From the NCBI GenBank assembly GCA_963741615.1, contig CAVUIU010000019.1, positions 372,001 through 436,000 of the forward strand: 64,000 nt of DNA. The letters are read 5' to 3'. Shown one piece after another: positions 1-7,982 of this stretch. The DNA comes from UBA9676 sp963741615. Its GTDB lineage: Bacteria; Actinomycetota; Actinomycetes; Streptosporangiales; Streptosporangiaceae. A model generated the notes under the pieces. That model searched no databases. It was not told the DNA's origin and saw only the letters and a program-made list of their open reading frames with translations. Position 1 is the first letter of the stretch. Each line of letters starts with the position of its first letter. The translations under genes and the position numbers were made by a program.

Positions 1-488
1 GCGCTGGTGATGATCGGGCCGGCGTCCACGTAGAGCACGGAGGGATCGACGTCCGCAGCCGGGTAGCACCGGGCCAGCTCCGACACGTTCCGCCAGTGCG
101 TCGTGCACCGCCGCCCGTCCAGCAGCCCGGCCGCCCCGAGCACGAACGCGCCGGTGCAGACGCTGAGCACCCGCCCGCCCCGCGCGACCGTGCGCCGCAG
201 CGCCGCGAGCAGTGGCTCGGGGTAGTCATGCCGCTCAAGCCGGGGATGGGTTTCCGTGACGGCGGGCACCGCCACCAGGTCGGCCTGCTCGAGGCGCTCC
301 AGGCCGAACGGGGCATCCAAGGTGAACCCCATCGGTGAGCGCAGCGGCCCCGGTTCCCCGGCGACCACCGCGAAGTCGTAGCCGGGCAGGCCATCGCCGG
401 TCCGGTCGGTCCCGAAGACCTCACACACCACGCCCAGCTCGAACGGCTCGAACCCGTCGAGTACCACCACGGCGACGTTACGGATCAT
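1..488 (-). CDS. GlxA-family transcriptional regulator, N-terminal part (runs off window)
   Basis: The reading frame starts with ATG at 488 and is still open at base 1, so only about the first 162 residues are present. They form a DJ-1/PfpI-like fold: an opening beta strand (NVAVVVLDGFEPFELGV), the acidic start of a glutamine-amidotransferase-like domain, and the nucleophile-elbow segment SVCTGAFVLGAAGLLDG followed by TTHWR. This is the usual N-terminal half of AraC-type regulators of the GlxA/FtrA group, whose helix-turn-helix lies at the C-terminus outside this window. The ligand cannot be told. It is divergent from the small gene at 581. I am confident of the family but cannot see the DNA-binding domain. 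Confidence 0.85.
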   Translation of the reverse strand, partial: MIRNVAVVVLDGFEPFELGVVCEVFGTDRTGDGLPGYDFAVVAGEPGPLRSPMGFTLDAPFGLERLEQADLVAVPAVTETHPRLERHDYPEPLLAALRRTVARGGRVLSVCTGAFVLGAAGLLDGRRCTTHWRNVSELARCYPAADVDPSVLYVDAGPIITS

Positions 489-580
489 GACACCATTGTG
501 CCGCGCGATTGGCAGGATGTCACGCATACATGTCATTGCTGCCACTTCCCCAGCCGCCACCCGCGCGCCATCATGGCCAT

Positions 581-856
581 ATGACTTCCACTGATCGCGC
601 CCCGTCCGCCATCTGGCGGGCGGCACGCCGGGCCGCCCGGCGCGTGGCCGATGTGGTTGCCGAGTGCAACTACGCCCAGAACAGGCTCTACCAGCTGCGC
701 GTCCACCCGGACCGGTACGCCCTCAACGGCGACATCGCCCCGGACAGCTACGGCGAGTTCCTCTTCCGAACCTCCGGCCCGCCCTGGCGGGAGCCCTCGG
801 CCGCCGAACGGTCCTCGGGTGCGCTGGTAGCCTCCAGGAATGCATCCAAGCGCTGA
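581..856 (+). CDS. Conserved actinobacterial hypothetical protein
   Basis: This 91-residue protein begins MTSTDRAPSAIWRAARRAARR. It has a basic N-terminal helix, then CNYAQNRLYQLRVHPDRYALN and the segment APDSYGEFLFRTSGP. I recall very similar short actinomycete proteins with PDTYAEFLFRTSG cores, none with a known function. The ATG at 581 is preferred over the upstream in-frame start at 509 because similarity begins here. The 3' end overlaps the start of the next gene by 17 bases, which suggests translational coupling with the YbaK-family deacylase. No signal peptide or membrane segment is seen. Confidence 0.7.
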   Translation: MTSTDRAPSAIWRAARRAARRVADVVAECNYAQNRLYQLRVHPDRYALNGDIAPDSYGEFLFRTSGPPWREPSAAERSSGALVASRNASKR

Positions 857-1340
857 GCACGTTGCCGCCGTGCTGCGCGGCCTGGGCGTCTGCGGGCAGG
901 TCAGGCAGCTGCCCGAGCCGGCCCCCACGGCCGTCGCCGCGGCCGCACAGCTGGGCTGCGACGTGGGGGCGATCGCCAACAGCCTGGTCTTCAGCGCGGA
1001 CGGCGCGCCGCTGCTGGTGCTGACCAGCGGCGCGCACCGGGTGGACACGGCCAAGGTCGCGGTTCTCGTGGGAGCCACCAAGGTGAAGCGGGCCGATCCC
1101 GACTTTGTCCGCGCGGCCACCGGCCAGGTCATCGGCGGGGTAGCCCCGGCCGGCCACCCGCAGCCGTTGCGCACCCTGGTTGACCGGTGGCTGGCCGCCT
1201 ACGACGAGGTCTGGGCCGCCGCCGGGCACGCGCATACCGTGTTCCCCACCTCGTTCGCCGAGTTGCTGCGCATCACCGGCGGCACCGCCGCCGATGTCGG
1301 TGCGGACGAAGCGGCTGACGCGCCCTCTCCCGCCCGATGA
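840..1340 (+). CDS. YbaK/EbsC-family aminoacyl-tRNA deacylase
   Basis: This 166-residue protein covers the whole YbaK/aminoacyl-tRNA deacylase domain. Seen motifs are an N-terminal helix that ends in a TAVAAAAQLGCDVGAIANSLVF segment, the strand LLVLTSGAHRVDTAKVA, the conserved lysine in ATKVKRADPDFV, and the G-rich loop GQVIGGVAPAGHPQPL. Family members hydrolyse mischarged tRNAs such as Cys- or Ala-tRNA(Pro) in the cytosol. The exact specificity cannot be read from sequence. The ATG lies inside the preceding small gene, and the TGA overlaps the ATG of pncA by four bases (ATGA), so the three genes look like one operon. Confidence 0.88.
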   Translation: MHPSAEHVAAVLRGLGVCGQVRQLPEPAPTAVAAAAQLGCDVGAIANSLVFSADGAPLLVLTSGAHRVDTAKVAVLVGATKVKRADPDFVRAATGQVIGGVAPAGHPQPLRTLVDRWLAAYDEVWAAAGHAHTVFPTSFAELLRITGGTAADVGADEAADAPSPAR

Positions 1341-1963
1341 CGTACCCTCGGGGCGTGCGCGCGCTGGTGATCGTGGACGTCCAGAACGACTTTTGCGAAG
1401 GCGGCTCGCTGGCCGTCACGGGCGGGACGGCGACGGCGGCGGCGATCAGCCGGTACCTGGCGAGGGAGGGCGGCGGCTACGCGCATGTGGTCGCCTCACG
1501 GGACTATCACGTGGACCCCGGCACCCACTTCTCCGCCCAGCCCGACTTCAGCCGCTCCTGGCCACCGCACTGCGTGGCCGGCACCGCCGGCGCGCGGTTC
1601 CACCCGGAATTCGACACCAGCCGGGTCAACGCGGTGTTCAGCAAGGGCGCCGACGCGGCCGCCTACAGCGGCTTCGAGGGCGCCGACGAGGCGGGCACGC
1701 CGCTGGGCACCTGGCTGCGCGAGCGCGGGGTGGACACGCTGGACGTGGTCGGTATCGCCACCGACTACTGCGTGCGGGCGACCGCGCTCGACGCCGCTCG
1801 GCAGGGTTTCGCCACCCGGGTGCTGCTCGGTTACACCGCCGGGGTCGACCCGGTCACCATCGGCGAGGCAGTCAGTGAGCTCCGGGCCGCCGGGGTGGAA
1901 CTCGACGGGACCCCGCTGCTGGCCGAGGGCTCGCCGGTCAGCACGGGGGAAGCGGCGGAATAG
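1337..1963 (+). CDS. pncA: Nicotinamidase (isochorismatase superfamily)
   Basis: The protein converts nicotinamide to nicotinate in the NAD salvage pathway. It is 208 residues from ATG 1337, or 202 from GTG 1355. The actinobacterial PncA residues are all visible: catalytic Asp in VDVQNDFCEGGSL (D14), Lys103 in FSKGADAAAYSGFEG and Cys145 in VGIATDYCVRAT. The metal ligands are D56, H58, H64 and H78 within the DYHVDPGTHF to WPPHC region. Spacing matches mycobacterial PncA closely. The ATG forms an ATGA overlap with the upstream deacylase stop, which is why I give 1337; 1355 would match homologue lengths equally well. Confidence 0.92.
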   Translation: MTYPRGVRALVIVDVQNDFCEGGSLAVTGGTATAAAISRYLAREGGGYAHVVASRDYHVDPGTHFSAQPDFSRSWPPHCVAGTAGARFHPEFDTSRVNAVFSKGADAAAYSGFEGADEAGTPLGTWLRERGVDTLDVVGIATDYCVRATALDAARQGFATRVLLGYTAGVDPVTIGEAVSELRAAGVELDGTPLLAEGSPVSTGEAAE

Positions 1964-2018
1964 CCCCGGGCGGCCGCCGATCTGCCGGCGACGCCGCGGG
2001 GACCTGCCGGCGATGCGG

Positions 2019-2273
2019 CTAGGCGTCGGCCGGAAGCGACTCGTAGATCCGCTTGCAGTCCGGGCACACCGGGAAGCGCTTGGGGTCCCGGCTCGGCACC
2101 CACTTCTTACCGCAGAGCGCGATGACCGGGGTACCGAGCACCGCGCTGTCCACGATCTTGTCCTTCAGGACATAGTGGGCAAAACGCTCGTGGTCGCCGT
2201 CGTCGGTGGAAAGATCCGGCCGGACGCCGGTCTCCTCGGTTGTGTCCTGCTGGGGAAGGACCTCGGTACTCAC
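2019..2273 (-). CDS. DUF3039-family small protein
   Basis: This 84-residue protein starts at GTG 2273 (VSTEVLPQQDTTEETG). It has an acidic N-terminus, then HERFAHYVLKDKIVDSAVLGTPVIALCGKKWVPSRDPKRFPVCPDCK. The single CGKKW cysteine plus the CPDCK pair suggest a small zinc site. The arrangement is typical of DUF3039 proteins found throughout Actinobacteria, with no established function. It lies 22 bases downstream of the yqgE-like gene on the same strand, so the two are likely co-transcribed. Confidence 0.85.
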   Translation of the reverse strand: MSTEVLPQQDTTEETGVRPDLSTDDGDHERFAHYVLKDKIVDSAVLGTPVIALCGKKWVPSRDPKRFPVCPDCKRIYESLPADA

Positions 2274-2295
2274 GGTGCACGAGTCTACCCGCAAC

Positions 2296-2880
2296 TCAGT
2301 TGAGCGCCGGGTCGTCCGGATACGTCGCCACCAGGGCAAGGGCCCCGCCGGCCCGGCGCAGCACCAGCTGCCAGAGCCGTTCCGGCTCGGCGGCGAACGC
2401 GTCGGCGGGCTCGGCCTGCAGCACGTACCAGGCCCCTTCCTCGATCTCCGCCTCCAGCTGGCCCGGGCCCCAGCCCGCGTAGCCCGCGAACACGCGCAGC
2501 GAGGCGATCCCGCCCGCCAGCAGTTGCGGCGGGGCGTCCAGGTCGACCAGGCCGATGCGGGAGCGCAGCGCGACCCCGTCCAGCGCCCGCCATCCCAGCG
2601 GCTCGTCGTCCTCACCCGGCACGATGGCCAGCCCCAGCGCGCTGTTCGGTGAGACGGGACCGCCCTGGAACACCACCGAAGGCCCGGTCACCAGGTCTGT
2701 CCAGGATTCGAGCACCTGCCGGACCGGCGTCTCGGTCGGCCTGTTCAGGACGACGCCGAGTGTGCCCTCAGCCGGATCGTCCTCCACGACCAGGACCACG
2801 GCCCGCCGGAAGTTGGGGTCGCCCAGCAGCGGGGTCGCGACCAGCAACCGCCCGGACAGGATCTCCTCCATGCACCCCAT
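2296..2880 (-). CDS. YqgE/AlgH family protein (UPF0301)
   Basis: This 194-residue protein spans the complete UPF0301 domain. Diagnostic segments are GRLLVATPLLGDPNFRRAVVLVVEDDPAEGTLGVVLNRPT near the N-terminus, VFQGGPVSPNSALGLA in the middle and AGYAGWGPGQLEAEIEEGAWYV near the C-terminus. The family is widespread, cytosolic and lacks a firm biochemical role; AlgH affects alginate regulation in Pseudomonas. The ATG at 2880 starts MGCMEEILSG; a second ATG three codons later (MEEILSG) is an equally good start. It is followed by the DUF3039 gene. Confidence 0.9.
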   Translation of the reverse strand: MGCMEEILSGRLLVATPLLGDPNFRRAVVLVVEDDPAEGTLGVVLNRPTETPVRQVLESWTDLVTGPSVVFQGGPVSPNSALGLAIVPGEDDEPLGWRALDGVALRSRIGLVDLDAPPQLLAGGIASLRVFAGYAGWGPGQLEAEIEEGAWYVLQAEPADAFAAEPERLWQLVLRRAGGALALVATYPDDPALN

Positions 2881-2969
2881 TCTGGCCGATAGGGCGCCGG
2901 GCTCCCGCGCCAGTGGCCCATCGGCGGGTCGGGTGAGGCAGGTGTGGCCATGCGGGCCCGCTGACGCCG

Positions 2970-4370
2970 CTAGGGACGGGCTGGGCGGCCGCCCGCCGCG
3001 TCCCGGACCGCGGCGGCCACCGCCGAGGCCACATCCGGGTGGAACACCGACGGGATGATGTAGTGGGGGCCCAGCTCGGCCGGGGAGACCACGCCGGCCA
3101 GCGCGCGGGCCGCGGCGACCAGCATGTCATCGGTGACCGCCCGGCTCTGCGCATCGAGCAGGCCGCGGAACACGCCGGGGAAGGCCAGCACGTTGTTGAT
3201 CTGGTTCGGGTAGTCGCTCCGGCCGGTCGCCACCACCGCCGCGTACTCGCCGGCCGCGTCGGGGTCGACCTCGGGGTCGGGGTTGGCGAGCGCGAAGACG
3301 ATCGCGTCCTCCGCCATCGCCGCCACGTCCTCGCCGGTGAGGATGTTCGGCGCGGACACCCCGATGAACACGTCCGCGCCCCGCACCGCGCCAGCCAGGT
3401 CGCCGTCGTAGCCGTTGGGGTTGGAGTGATCGGCCACCCAGCGCAGGCTGTCGGTCAGCCCCACCCGGCCCTTGTGCACGGCACCCTGGTCGTCGCACAC
3501 GACCACGTCGGTCGCGCCGGAGGCGAGCAGCAGCCTGAGCACGGCGGTCCCGGCGGCGCCCGCGCCGGCCAGGGTGATCCGCACCGCCCCCAGCTTCTTG
3601 CCGACCACCCGCAGCGCGTTGGTGAGGGCGGCGAGCACCACGATCGCGGTGCCGTGCTGGTCGTCGTGGAAGACGGGGATGTCGAGCAGGTCGCGGAGCC
3701 GGCGTTCCACCTCGAAGCACCGCGGCGCGCTGATGTCCTCCAGGTTGATCCCGCCGAAGGCGGGCGCGATGATCTGCACCGTCCGCACGATCTCGTCGGT
3801 GTCCTGGGTGTCCAGGCATACCGGCCACGCGTCGAGCCCGGCGAACCGCTTGAACAGCGCGGCCTTGCCCTCCATCACCGGCAGCGCGGCGTAGGGCCCG
3901 ATGTTGCCCAGGCCGAGGACGGCGCTGCCGTCGGTGACGACGGCCACGCTGTTGCGCTTGACCGTCAGCCTGCGCACGTCATCGGGGTTGGCGGCGATGG
4001 CGAGCGAGACCCTGGCCACCCCGGGCGTGTACGCCATGGACAGGTCATCCCGGTTGCGCAGCGGCACCTTGGCATGGGTCTCGATCTTGCCGCCCAGGTG
4101 CAGCAGGAAGGTCCGGTCGCTGACCTTGCTCAGCACCACGCCATCGATGCCGGACAGCGCCTCGACGATCGCGTCGGCGTGCTCGGTGTCGCGCGCCGCG
4201 CAGGTGACGTTAACCCGCAGCCGCTCATGGCCGTACGGCGTGACGTCCAGCGCGGTGACGGCCCCTCCGGCCTGCTCGACGGCATGGGTGAGCTCGCTCA
4301 CGGCCCGGCCCCGCGATGGCACTTCCAGCCGCACGGTGATCGAATAGGACACGCTCGGCGCTACCGCCAC
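2970..4370 (-). CDS. NAD(P)-dependent malic enzyme with N-terminal ACT-like domain
   Basis: It oxidatively decarboxylates malate to pyruvate, linking the TCA cycle to pyruvate and NAD(P)H. The 466-residue protein has an ACT-like regulatory domain (about 1-80, starting APSVSYSITVRLEVP) and a malic N-terminal domain (YTPGVARVSLAIA, MEGKAALFKRFAGLDAWPVCLDTQD, HDDQHGTAIVVLAALTNAL). The Rossmann domain carries GAGAAGTAVLRLLLASGA and the late motif SDYPNQINNVLAFPGVFRGLLDA. The frame is open far upstream, but GTG 4370 is chosen because a GGAGG sits five bases before it and streptomycete homologues begin at the same APSVSYS. It is divergent from a MarR regulator, with a possible operator between them. 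Confidence 0.93.
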   Translation of the reverse strand: MAVAPSVSYSITVRLEVPSRGRAVSELTHAVEQAGGAVTALDVTPYGHERLRVNVTCAARDTEHADAIVEALSGIDGVVLSKVSDRTFLLHLGGKIETHAKVPLRNRDDLSMAYTPGVARVSLAIAANPDDVRRLTVKRNSVAVVTDGSAVLGLGNIGPYAALPVMEGKAALFKRFAGLDAWPVCLDTQDTDEIVRTVQIIAPAFGGINLEDISAPRCFEVERRLRDLLDIPVFHDDQHGTAIVVLAALTNALRVVGKKLGAVRITLAGAGAAGTAVLRLLLASGATDVVVCDDQGAVHKGRVGLTDSLRWVADHSNPNGYDGDLAGAVRGADVFIGVSAPNILTGEDVAAMAEDAIVFALANPDPEVDPDAAGEYAAVVATGRSDYPNQINNVLAFPGVFRGLLDAQSRAVTDDMLVAAARALAGVVSPAELGPHYIIPSVFHPDVASAVAAAVRDAAGGRPARP

Positions 4371-4564
4371 GGTCGCCTCCGCCTTCCAGCCTCGCGTTGT
4401 GCAGGAACAAATCGTGCCACCCCCGCGGGTGTGGCCCGGCCGGCCTGCCCGGCCTGCCCGGCCGCAGGTCCGGCCCGCGCCGCGCCGCCGCCCGCGGCAC
4501 CGCGCAGCCGCGCCACGCCACCGCGCAGCCGTGCCCCGGCGCGCGCCGTGGCCGACTGGCACGT

Positions 4565-4577
4565 ACCCTGCAAGGGT
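4565..4577. promoter_or_regulatory. Putative MarR operator in divergent promoter
   Basis: ACCCT-GCA-AGGGT forms an inverted repeat with 5-bp arms, set in a region of near-symmetric GTAC ends (4563-4581). It ends 13 bases before the ATG of the MarR gene, in the intergenic region shared with malic enzyme. Small MarR regulators usually bind such palindromes over their own promoter. The assignment is inference from position and symmetry. Confidence 0.4.
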
Positions 4578-4590
4578 GTACGGAAGGAGT

Positions 4591-5094
4591 ATGACCGGCA
4601 GCCGCCTCGATGTCGCGCCGGCCACCACGCCGCACCTGCCAGCCGCGCCCGATGCCGAGGCCGCGATCGACGTGGCCAGGCTGCGGGTGGCGATCGCACG
4701 CCTGGCACGGCGGCTTCGCCGCCATGAGCTGGCCGGGCTGACGCCCACCCAGCTCTCTGCCCTGGCCACGGTGGAGCGGGCAGGCCCGCTGCGGCTCGGC
4801 GATCTCGCCGCCGCCGAGGGCATCGCTCCGTCCACCCTGACCAGGCTGGTCACCGCGCTCGAGGAGCGAGGCTACGTGATCCGGTGCCCGGTGCCCGGTG
4901 ATGCACGTGCCAGCACGCTGGCGATCGCGCCGGAGGGTCACGCGATCCTGGAGCGCATCCGCCAGGAGAGCACGACAGTTCTCGCCGACAGCCTGCGCAC
5001 GCTCACCAGCGAACAGCTCGCCGCGCTCGCGGCGGCGCTGCCCGCGCTGGAGCGGCTCACCGACGCGGACCCCCGCGACCCGGGCTCCCGCTGA
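4591..5094 (+). CDS. MarR-family transcriptional regulator
   Basis: This 167-residue protein starts at ATG 4591, eight bases after the Shine-Dalgarno-like GGAAGG (4582-4587). An N-terminal dimerisation helix (IDVARLRVAIARLARRLRRHE) precedes the winged helix: LTPTQLSALATVERAGPLRLGDLAAAEGIAPSTLTRLVTALEERGYVIR with the basic wing PGDARASTLAIAPEG. A C-terminal helix bundle closes the dimer. The longer open frame from 4399 is rejected because it lacks a ribosome site and protein-like composition. It is divergent from malic enzyme and ends six bases from the convergent ybbN-like gene. The ligand is unknown. Confidence 0.9.
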   Translation: MTGSRLDVAPATTPHLPAAPDAEAAIDVARLRVAIARLARRLRRHELAGLTPTQLSALATVERAGPLRLGDLAAAEGIAPSTLTRLVTALEERGYVIRCPVPGDARASTLAIAPEGHAILERIRQESTTVLADSLRTLTSEQLAALAAALPALERLTDADPRDPGSR

Positions 5095-5100
5095 GCCAGC

Positions 5101-6084
5101 TCAGAAGAGAAGGCTGGACAGGGTGGCCCGGGCCTTGGCGACCCGCGGGTCGCGGGGCGGGAAGATGTCGAAGAGCCCGATCAGGTGCAGCCGGGCCCGG
5201 TTCTTGTCCTCACCAGAGGTTCGCCGGATGACGCCGAGCAGCCGGTCGAAGGCGTCTTCGGCCCGGCCCGTGGCCAGGTCGAGGTCGGCGACCTGGCACT
5301 GCGCGTCCACGTCGTCGGGGCTGCCGGCCGCCGCCCGGCGCGCCCCGGCCTCGTCGTAGGAGTTCACCCGGCGGAAGAGGTTCACCTGGGCCAGGCCCTG
5401 AACGGCTATCGGATGGCCGGGATCGTCTTCGAGCATCCGCTCGAAGGCGGTGGCGGCCCCGTCGAGGTCGCCACGCTCCATGGCCTGCTGTGCCTCGGCC
5501 AGACCCGGCTCCCGGGAATCCTCCGCAGCCGCCCCTTCCGGTGCCGACGGGCCCTCGCCGGGCGCGGCCTGGCCGGCCTCGGCAGCGCCGCCCGCACCGG
5601 CGGCTGATGGCAGCCCCAGCTGCTGGGCCACCTGCATGAGCTGGCCGAGCCACTGCTGCACCTGGGTCTCTGGCAGCGCACCGAGGAACCCCGGCATGAG
5701 CTGCCCCCCGATCACCGCCACCACCATCGGGATGCTCTGCACCTGGAGCGCGGCGCTCAGCTGCGGGTTGGCGTCCACGTCCACCTTGGCGAGCACCCAC
5801 GCGCCGTCCGCTTCCCCGGCGAGCTTCTCCAGGACCGGGCTCAGCTGCTTACAGGGGCCGCACCACTCGGCCCACAGGTCCATGACGACGGGGACCGTGC
5901 GCGAGCGCTCGAGAACGTCCGCCTCGAAGCTGGCATCGGTCACGTCGAACACGTAGTCGCCCGGCGGGTCGCCGGGCCCGCCCGGCCCGCCCGTGCGAGA
6001 CGCCTGCTGGGCGCGCTGCACGGCGGCCTTCCGCGCACCCAGGTCAACGGCGCCGTAGAGCGAGAAATCCCGCGGCTGCTGCAT
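5101..6084 (-). CDS. YbbN-like thioredoxin/TPR co-chaperone
   Basis: This 327-residue protein has a thioredoxin domain (about 44-150) with the redox motif WCGPC at 74-78 and cis-proline loop VQSIPMVVAVIGG. An Ala/Gly/Glu-rich linker follows (about 155-195), then a TPR-like helical region (LAEAQQAMERGDLDGAATAFERMLEDDPGHPIAVQGLAQ) and a YbbN C-terminal module ending IFPPRDPRVAKARATLSSLLF. YbbN/CnoX proteins link thioredoxin-type redox chemistry to chaperone handover in the cytosol. This copy keeps both cysteines; Escherichia coli CnoX has a non-canonical site. The ATG at 6084 (MQQPRDFSLYGAVDLGARK) matches actinobacterial homologues. Confidence 0.9.
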   Translation of the reverse strand: MQQPRDFSLYGAVDLGARKAAVQRAQQASRTGGPGGPGDPPGDYVFDVTDASFEADVLERSRTVPVVMDLWAEWCGPCKQLSPVLEKLAGEADGAWVLAKVDVDANPQLSAALQVQSIPMVVAVIGGQLMPGFLGALPETQVQQWLGQLMQVAQQLGLPSAAGAGGAAEAGQAAPGEGPSAPEGAAAEDSREPGLAEAQQAMERGDLDGAATAFERMLEDDPGHPIAVQGLAQVNLFRRVNSYDEAGARRAAAGSPDDVDAQCQVADLDLATGRAEDAFDRLLGVIRRTSGEDKNRARLHLIGLFDIFPPRDPRVAKARATLSSLLF

Positions 6085-6171
6085 AACTCCATCCTGCCGT
6101 ATCCCGGTCGTGACTCGACCCTACTGCCGGGCATAACCGCGCAACCAGCCCCATCGCGCCCGGCTACCGCA

Positions 6172-6227
6172 CCATGATCACGGACTATCGCCTGGCGAAA
6201 CCCGCCTGCGATCGTCCGTGATCATGG
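6172..6227. repeat. Long inverted repeat between ybbN-like gene and icmA
   Basis: CCATGATCACGGAC (6172-6185) and GTCCGTGATCATGG (6214-6227) are perfect 14-bp arms. They extend inward to 20 bp with one mismatch and leave a loop of about 16 bases. The hairpin lies downstream of icmA and upstream of the co-oriented ybbN-like gene, so it could terminate or attenuate icmA transcription; there is no T tract. A related CCATGATCATGG pair occurs at 45468-45527. Confidence 0.6.
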
Positions 6228-6245
6228 CTCTGGGTGGTGCCCGGG

Positions 6246-7925
6246 TCAGAAGGCGGGGGTCTCGGTGTAGGTGCCCCACTCCTCGCGCAGAGCCCCGCAG
6301 ATCTCGCCCAGGGTTGCCTCGGCCATGGCGGCCAGCAGCATCGGCGGGATCATGTTCTCCCCCGACCTCGCTGCGGCGATCATGGCCGCCAGCGCCCCGT
6401 CCACCGCCGCCTGATCGCGCCCCGCCCGCCGCCTCACCAGCTCGGCTACCTGGTCCTGCTCCACCTGATGGCTGACCCGCAGGATCTCGACCGGCTGGCC
6501 GACCGAGCCCGGGTAGCAGTTCACGCCGACCACTCGCTTCTCGCCTTTCTCCAGCTTCTGGCTATAGGCGAAGGAAGCCTCGGCGATCTCCGAGGAGAAC
6601 CAGCCGTCCTCGATGCCGCGCAGGATCCCGCCGGTCATCGTCCCGTCCGGGCTCATGGCGCGGATCCGGGCGAAGGTCTCCTCCGCCTCGGCCTCCAGCC
6701 GGTCGGTGAGCGCTTCCAGGTACCAGGACCCGCCGAGGGGGTCGGCGACGTTGACGACACCCGACTCTTCCATGATCACTTGCTGGGTCCGCAGCGCGAT
6801 CTCGGCCGCCCGCTCGCTCGGCAGCGCCAGTACCTCGTCGAGCGCGTTGGTGTGCAGTGAGTTGGTGCCGCCCAGCACGGCGGCCAGCGCCTCGATCGCG
6901 GTCCGCACCACGTTGTTGTCGGGCTGCTGCGCGGTCAGCGACACCCCGGCCGTCTGGGTGTGGAAGCGCAGCCACTGTGCGCGCTCGGTGCGCGCGCCGT
7001 AGACGTCGCGCAGCCACCGGGCCCAGATCCGCCGGGCGGCGCGGAACTTGGCGATCTCCTCGAAGAAGTCGATGTGGGCATCGAAGAAGAACGACAGGCC
7101 CGGGGCGAACGTGTCCACGTCGAGACCCCGGGAGAGGCCGAGTTCCACGTAACCGAACCCGTCCGCCAGCGTGAAGGCCAGTTCCTGGGCGGCCGTGGAG
7201 CCGGCCTCCCGGATGTGGTACCCGGAGACCGACAGCGGCTTGTACGCCGGGATGTGCTCGGCGCAGTACTCCATCAGGTCGCCGATGAGCCGCAGGTGCG
7301 GCTGCGGCTTGAACAGCCATTCCTTCTGGGCGATGTACTCCTTGAAGATGTCGGTCTGCAACGTTCCGTCGAGGGCGGCGATGTCGGCGCCCTGGCGCTG
7401 GGCCGCGGCCAGGTACATGCAGAAGACCGGCACCGCGGGCCCGCTGATCGTCATCGAGGTGGTGACGTCGGCGAGCGGGATGCCGGCGAAGAGCAGGTCC
7501 ATGTCCGCCGCCGAGTCGATCGCCACCCCGCAGTGCCCGACCTCGCCGGCGGCCCGGGGATCGTCGGAGTCGCGGCCCATCAGCGTGGGCATATCGAAGG
7601 CAACCGAGAGCCCGGTGCCGCCGGCGCCCAGCAGCATCTTGTAGCGCTCGTTGGTCTGGTGCGCGTTGCCGAACCCGGAGAACTGCCGGATCGTCCAGGC
7701 GCGCCCCCGGTAGCCGGCCGGGTAGAGGCCGCGGGTGAAGGGGTACTCGCCCGGCCAGCCGATCCGCTCGAAGGCTGGCACGACCGCGCCCGGTGGCGGG
7801 CCGTACACCGGATCCAGCTCGAGGCCGGACAGGGTGGTGAAATCCGCGTCGCGGATGCGCGCCTGGTCGTAGCGGCGCTGCCAGCGCCGCCTGCCGGGCT
7901 CGTCGACCTCAACCTGGTCAGCCAT
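6246..7925 (-). CDS. icmA: Isobutyryl-CoA mutase large subunit (B12-dependent acyl-CoA mutase)
   Basis: The 559-residue catalytic TIM-barrel chain of a coenzyme-B12 mutase lacks the cobalamin-binding domain, which is normally a separate small subunit (IcmB) not found in this window. It belongs to the methylmalonyl-CoA mutase family. The two residues that read the acyl group are of isobutyryl type: Phe82 in WTIRQFSGF (Tyr in methylmalonyl-CoA mutase) and Gln200 in KEYIAQKEW (Arg there). The conserved segments SVSGYHIREAGST and HTQTAGVSLTAQ are present. The product would interconvert isobutyryl-CoA and n-butyryl-CoA. ATG 7925 has GGGAGGGG upstream; the open frame continues but loses similarity. 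A perfect palindrome sits 38 bp before the start. Confidence 0.87.
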   Translation of the reverse strand: MADQVEVDEPGRRRWQRRYDQARIRDADFTTLSGLELDPVYGPPPGAVVPAFERIGWPGEYPFTRGLYPAGYRGRAWTIRQFSGFGNAHQTNERYKMLLGAGGTGLSVAFDMPTLMGRDSDDPRAAGEVGHCGVAIDSAADMDLLFAGIPLADVTTSMTISGPAVPVFCMYLAAAQRQGADIAALDGTLQTDIFKEYIAQKEWLFKPQPHLRLIGDLMEYCAEHIPAYKPLSVSGYHIREAGSTAAQELAFTLADGFGYVELGLSRGLDVDTFAPGLSFFFDAHIDFFEEIAKFRAARRIWARWLRDVYGARTERAQWLRFHTQTAGVSLTAQQPDNNVVRTAIEALAAVLGGTNSLHTNALDEVLALPSERAAEIALRTQQVIMEESGVVNVADPLGGSWYLEALTDRLEAEAEETFARIRAMSPDGTMTGGILRGIEDGWFSSEIAEASFAYSQKLEKGEKRVVGVNCYPGSVGQPVEILRVSHQVEQDQVAELVRRRAGRDQAAVDGALAAMIAAARSGENMIPPMLLAAMAEATLGEICGALREEWGTYTETPAF

Positions 7926-7962
7926 GAAGACCCCTCCCGTGGTGAACCCCCGGCGCGAGCAA

Positions 7963-7982
7963 ATAGTAGGACGTCCTACTAT
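7963..7982. promoter_or_regulatory. Perfect 20-bp palindrome upstream of icmA, putative operator
   Basis: ATAGTAGGACGTCCTACTAT is a perfect 10+10 palindrome 38 bp upstream of the icmA start, in the divergent region shared with the ECF sigma gene. Symmetry, length and AT-rich ends fit a homodimeric TetR-type operator. No regulator gene lies directly beside it. The rest of the 351-bp gap (7926-8276) shows no other clear element. Confidence 0.6.

Noticed and set aside
3039..4727. 562-residue plus-strand frame antisense to malic enzyme
   Set aside because: It is a high-GC shadow: the composition is His/Gly/Arg-rich without domain motifs, and the minus strand encodes a recognised enzyme.
2970..4853. 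Malic enzyme frame extended to a 627-residue protein starting near 4853
   Set aside because: The extra 161 codons overlap the divergent MarR gene, are Arg/Ala-rich shadow sequence and lack a ribosome site; GTG 4370 has GGAGG and matches homologues.
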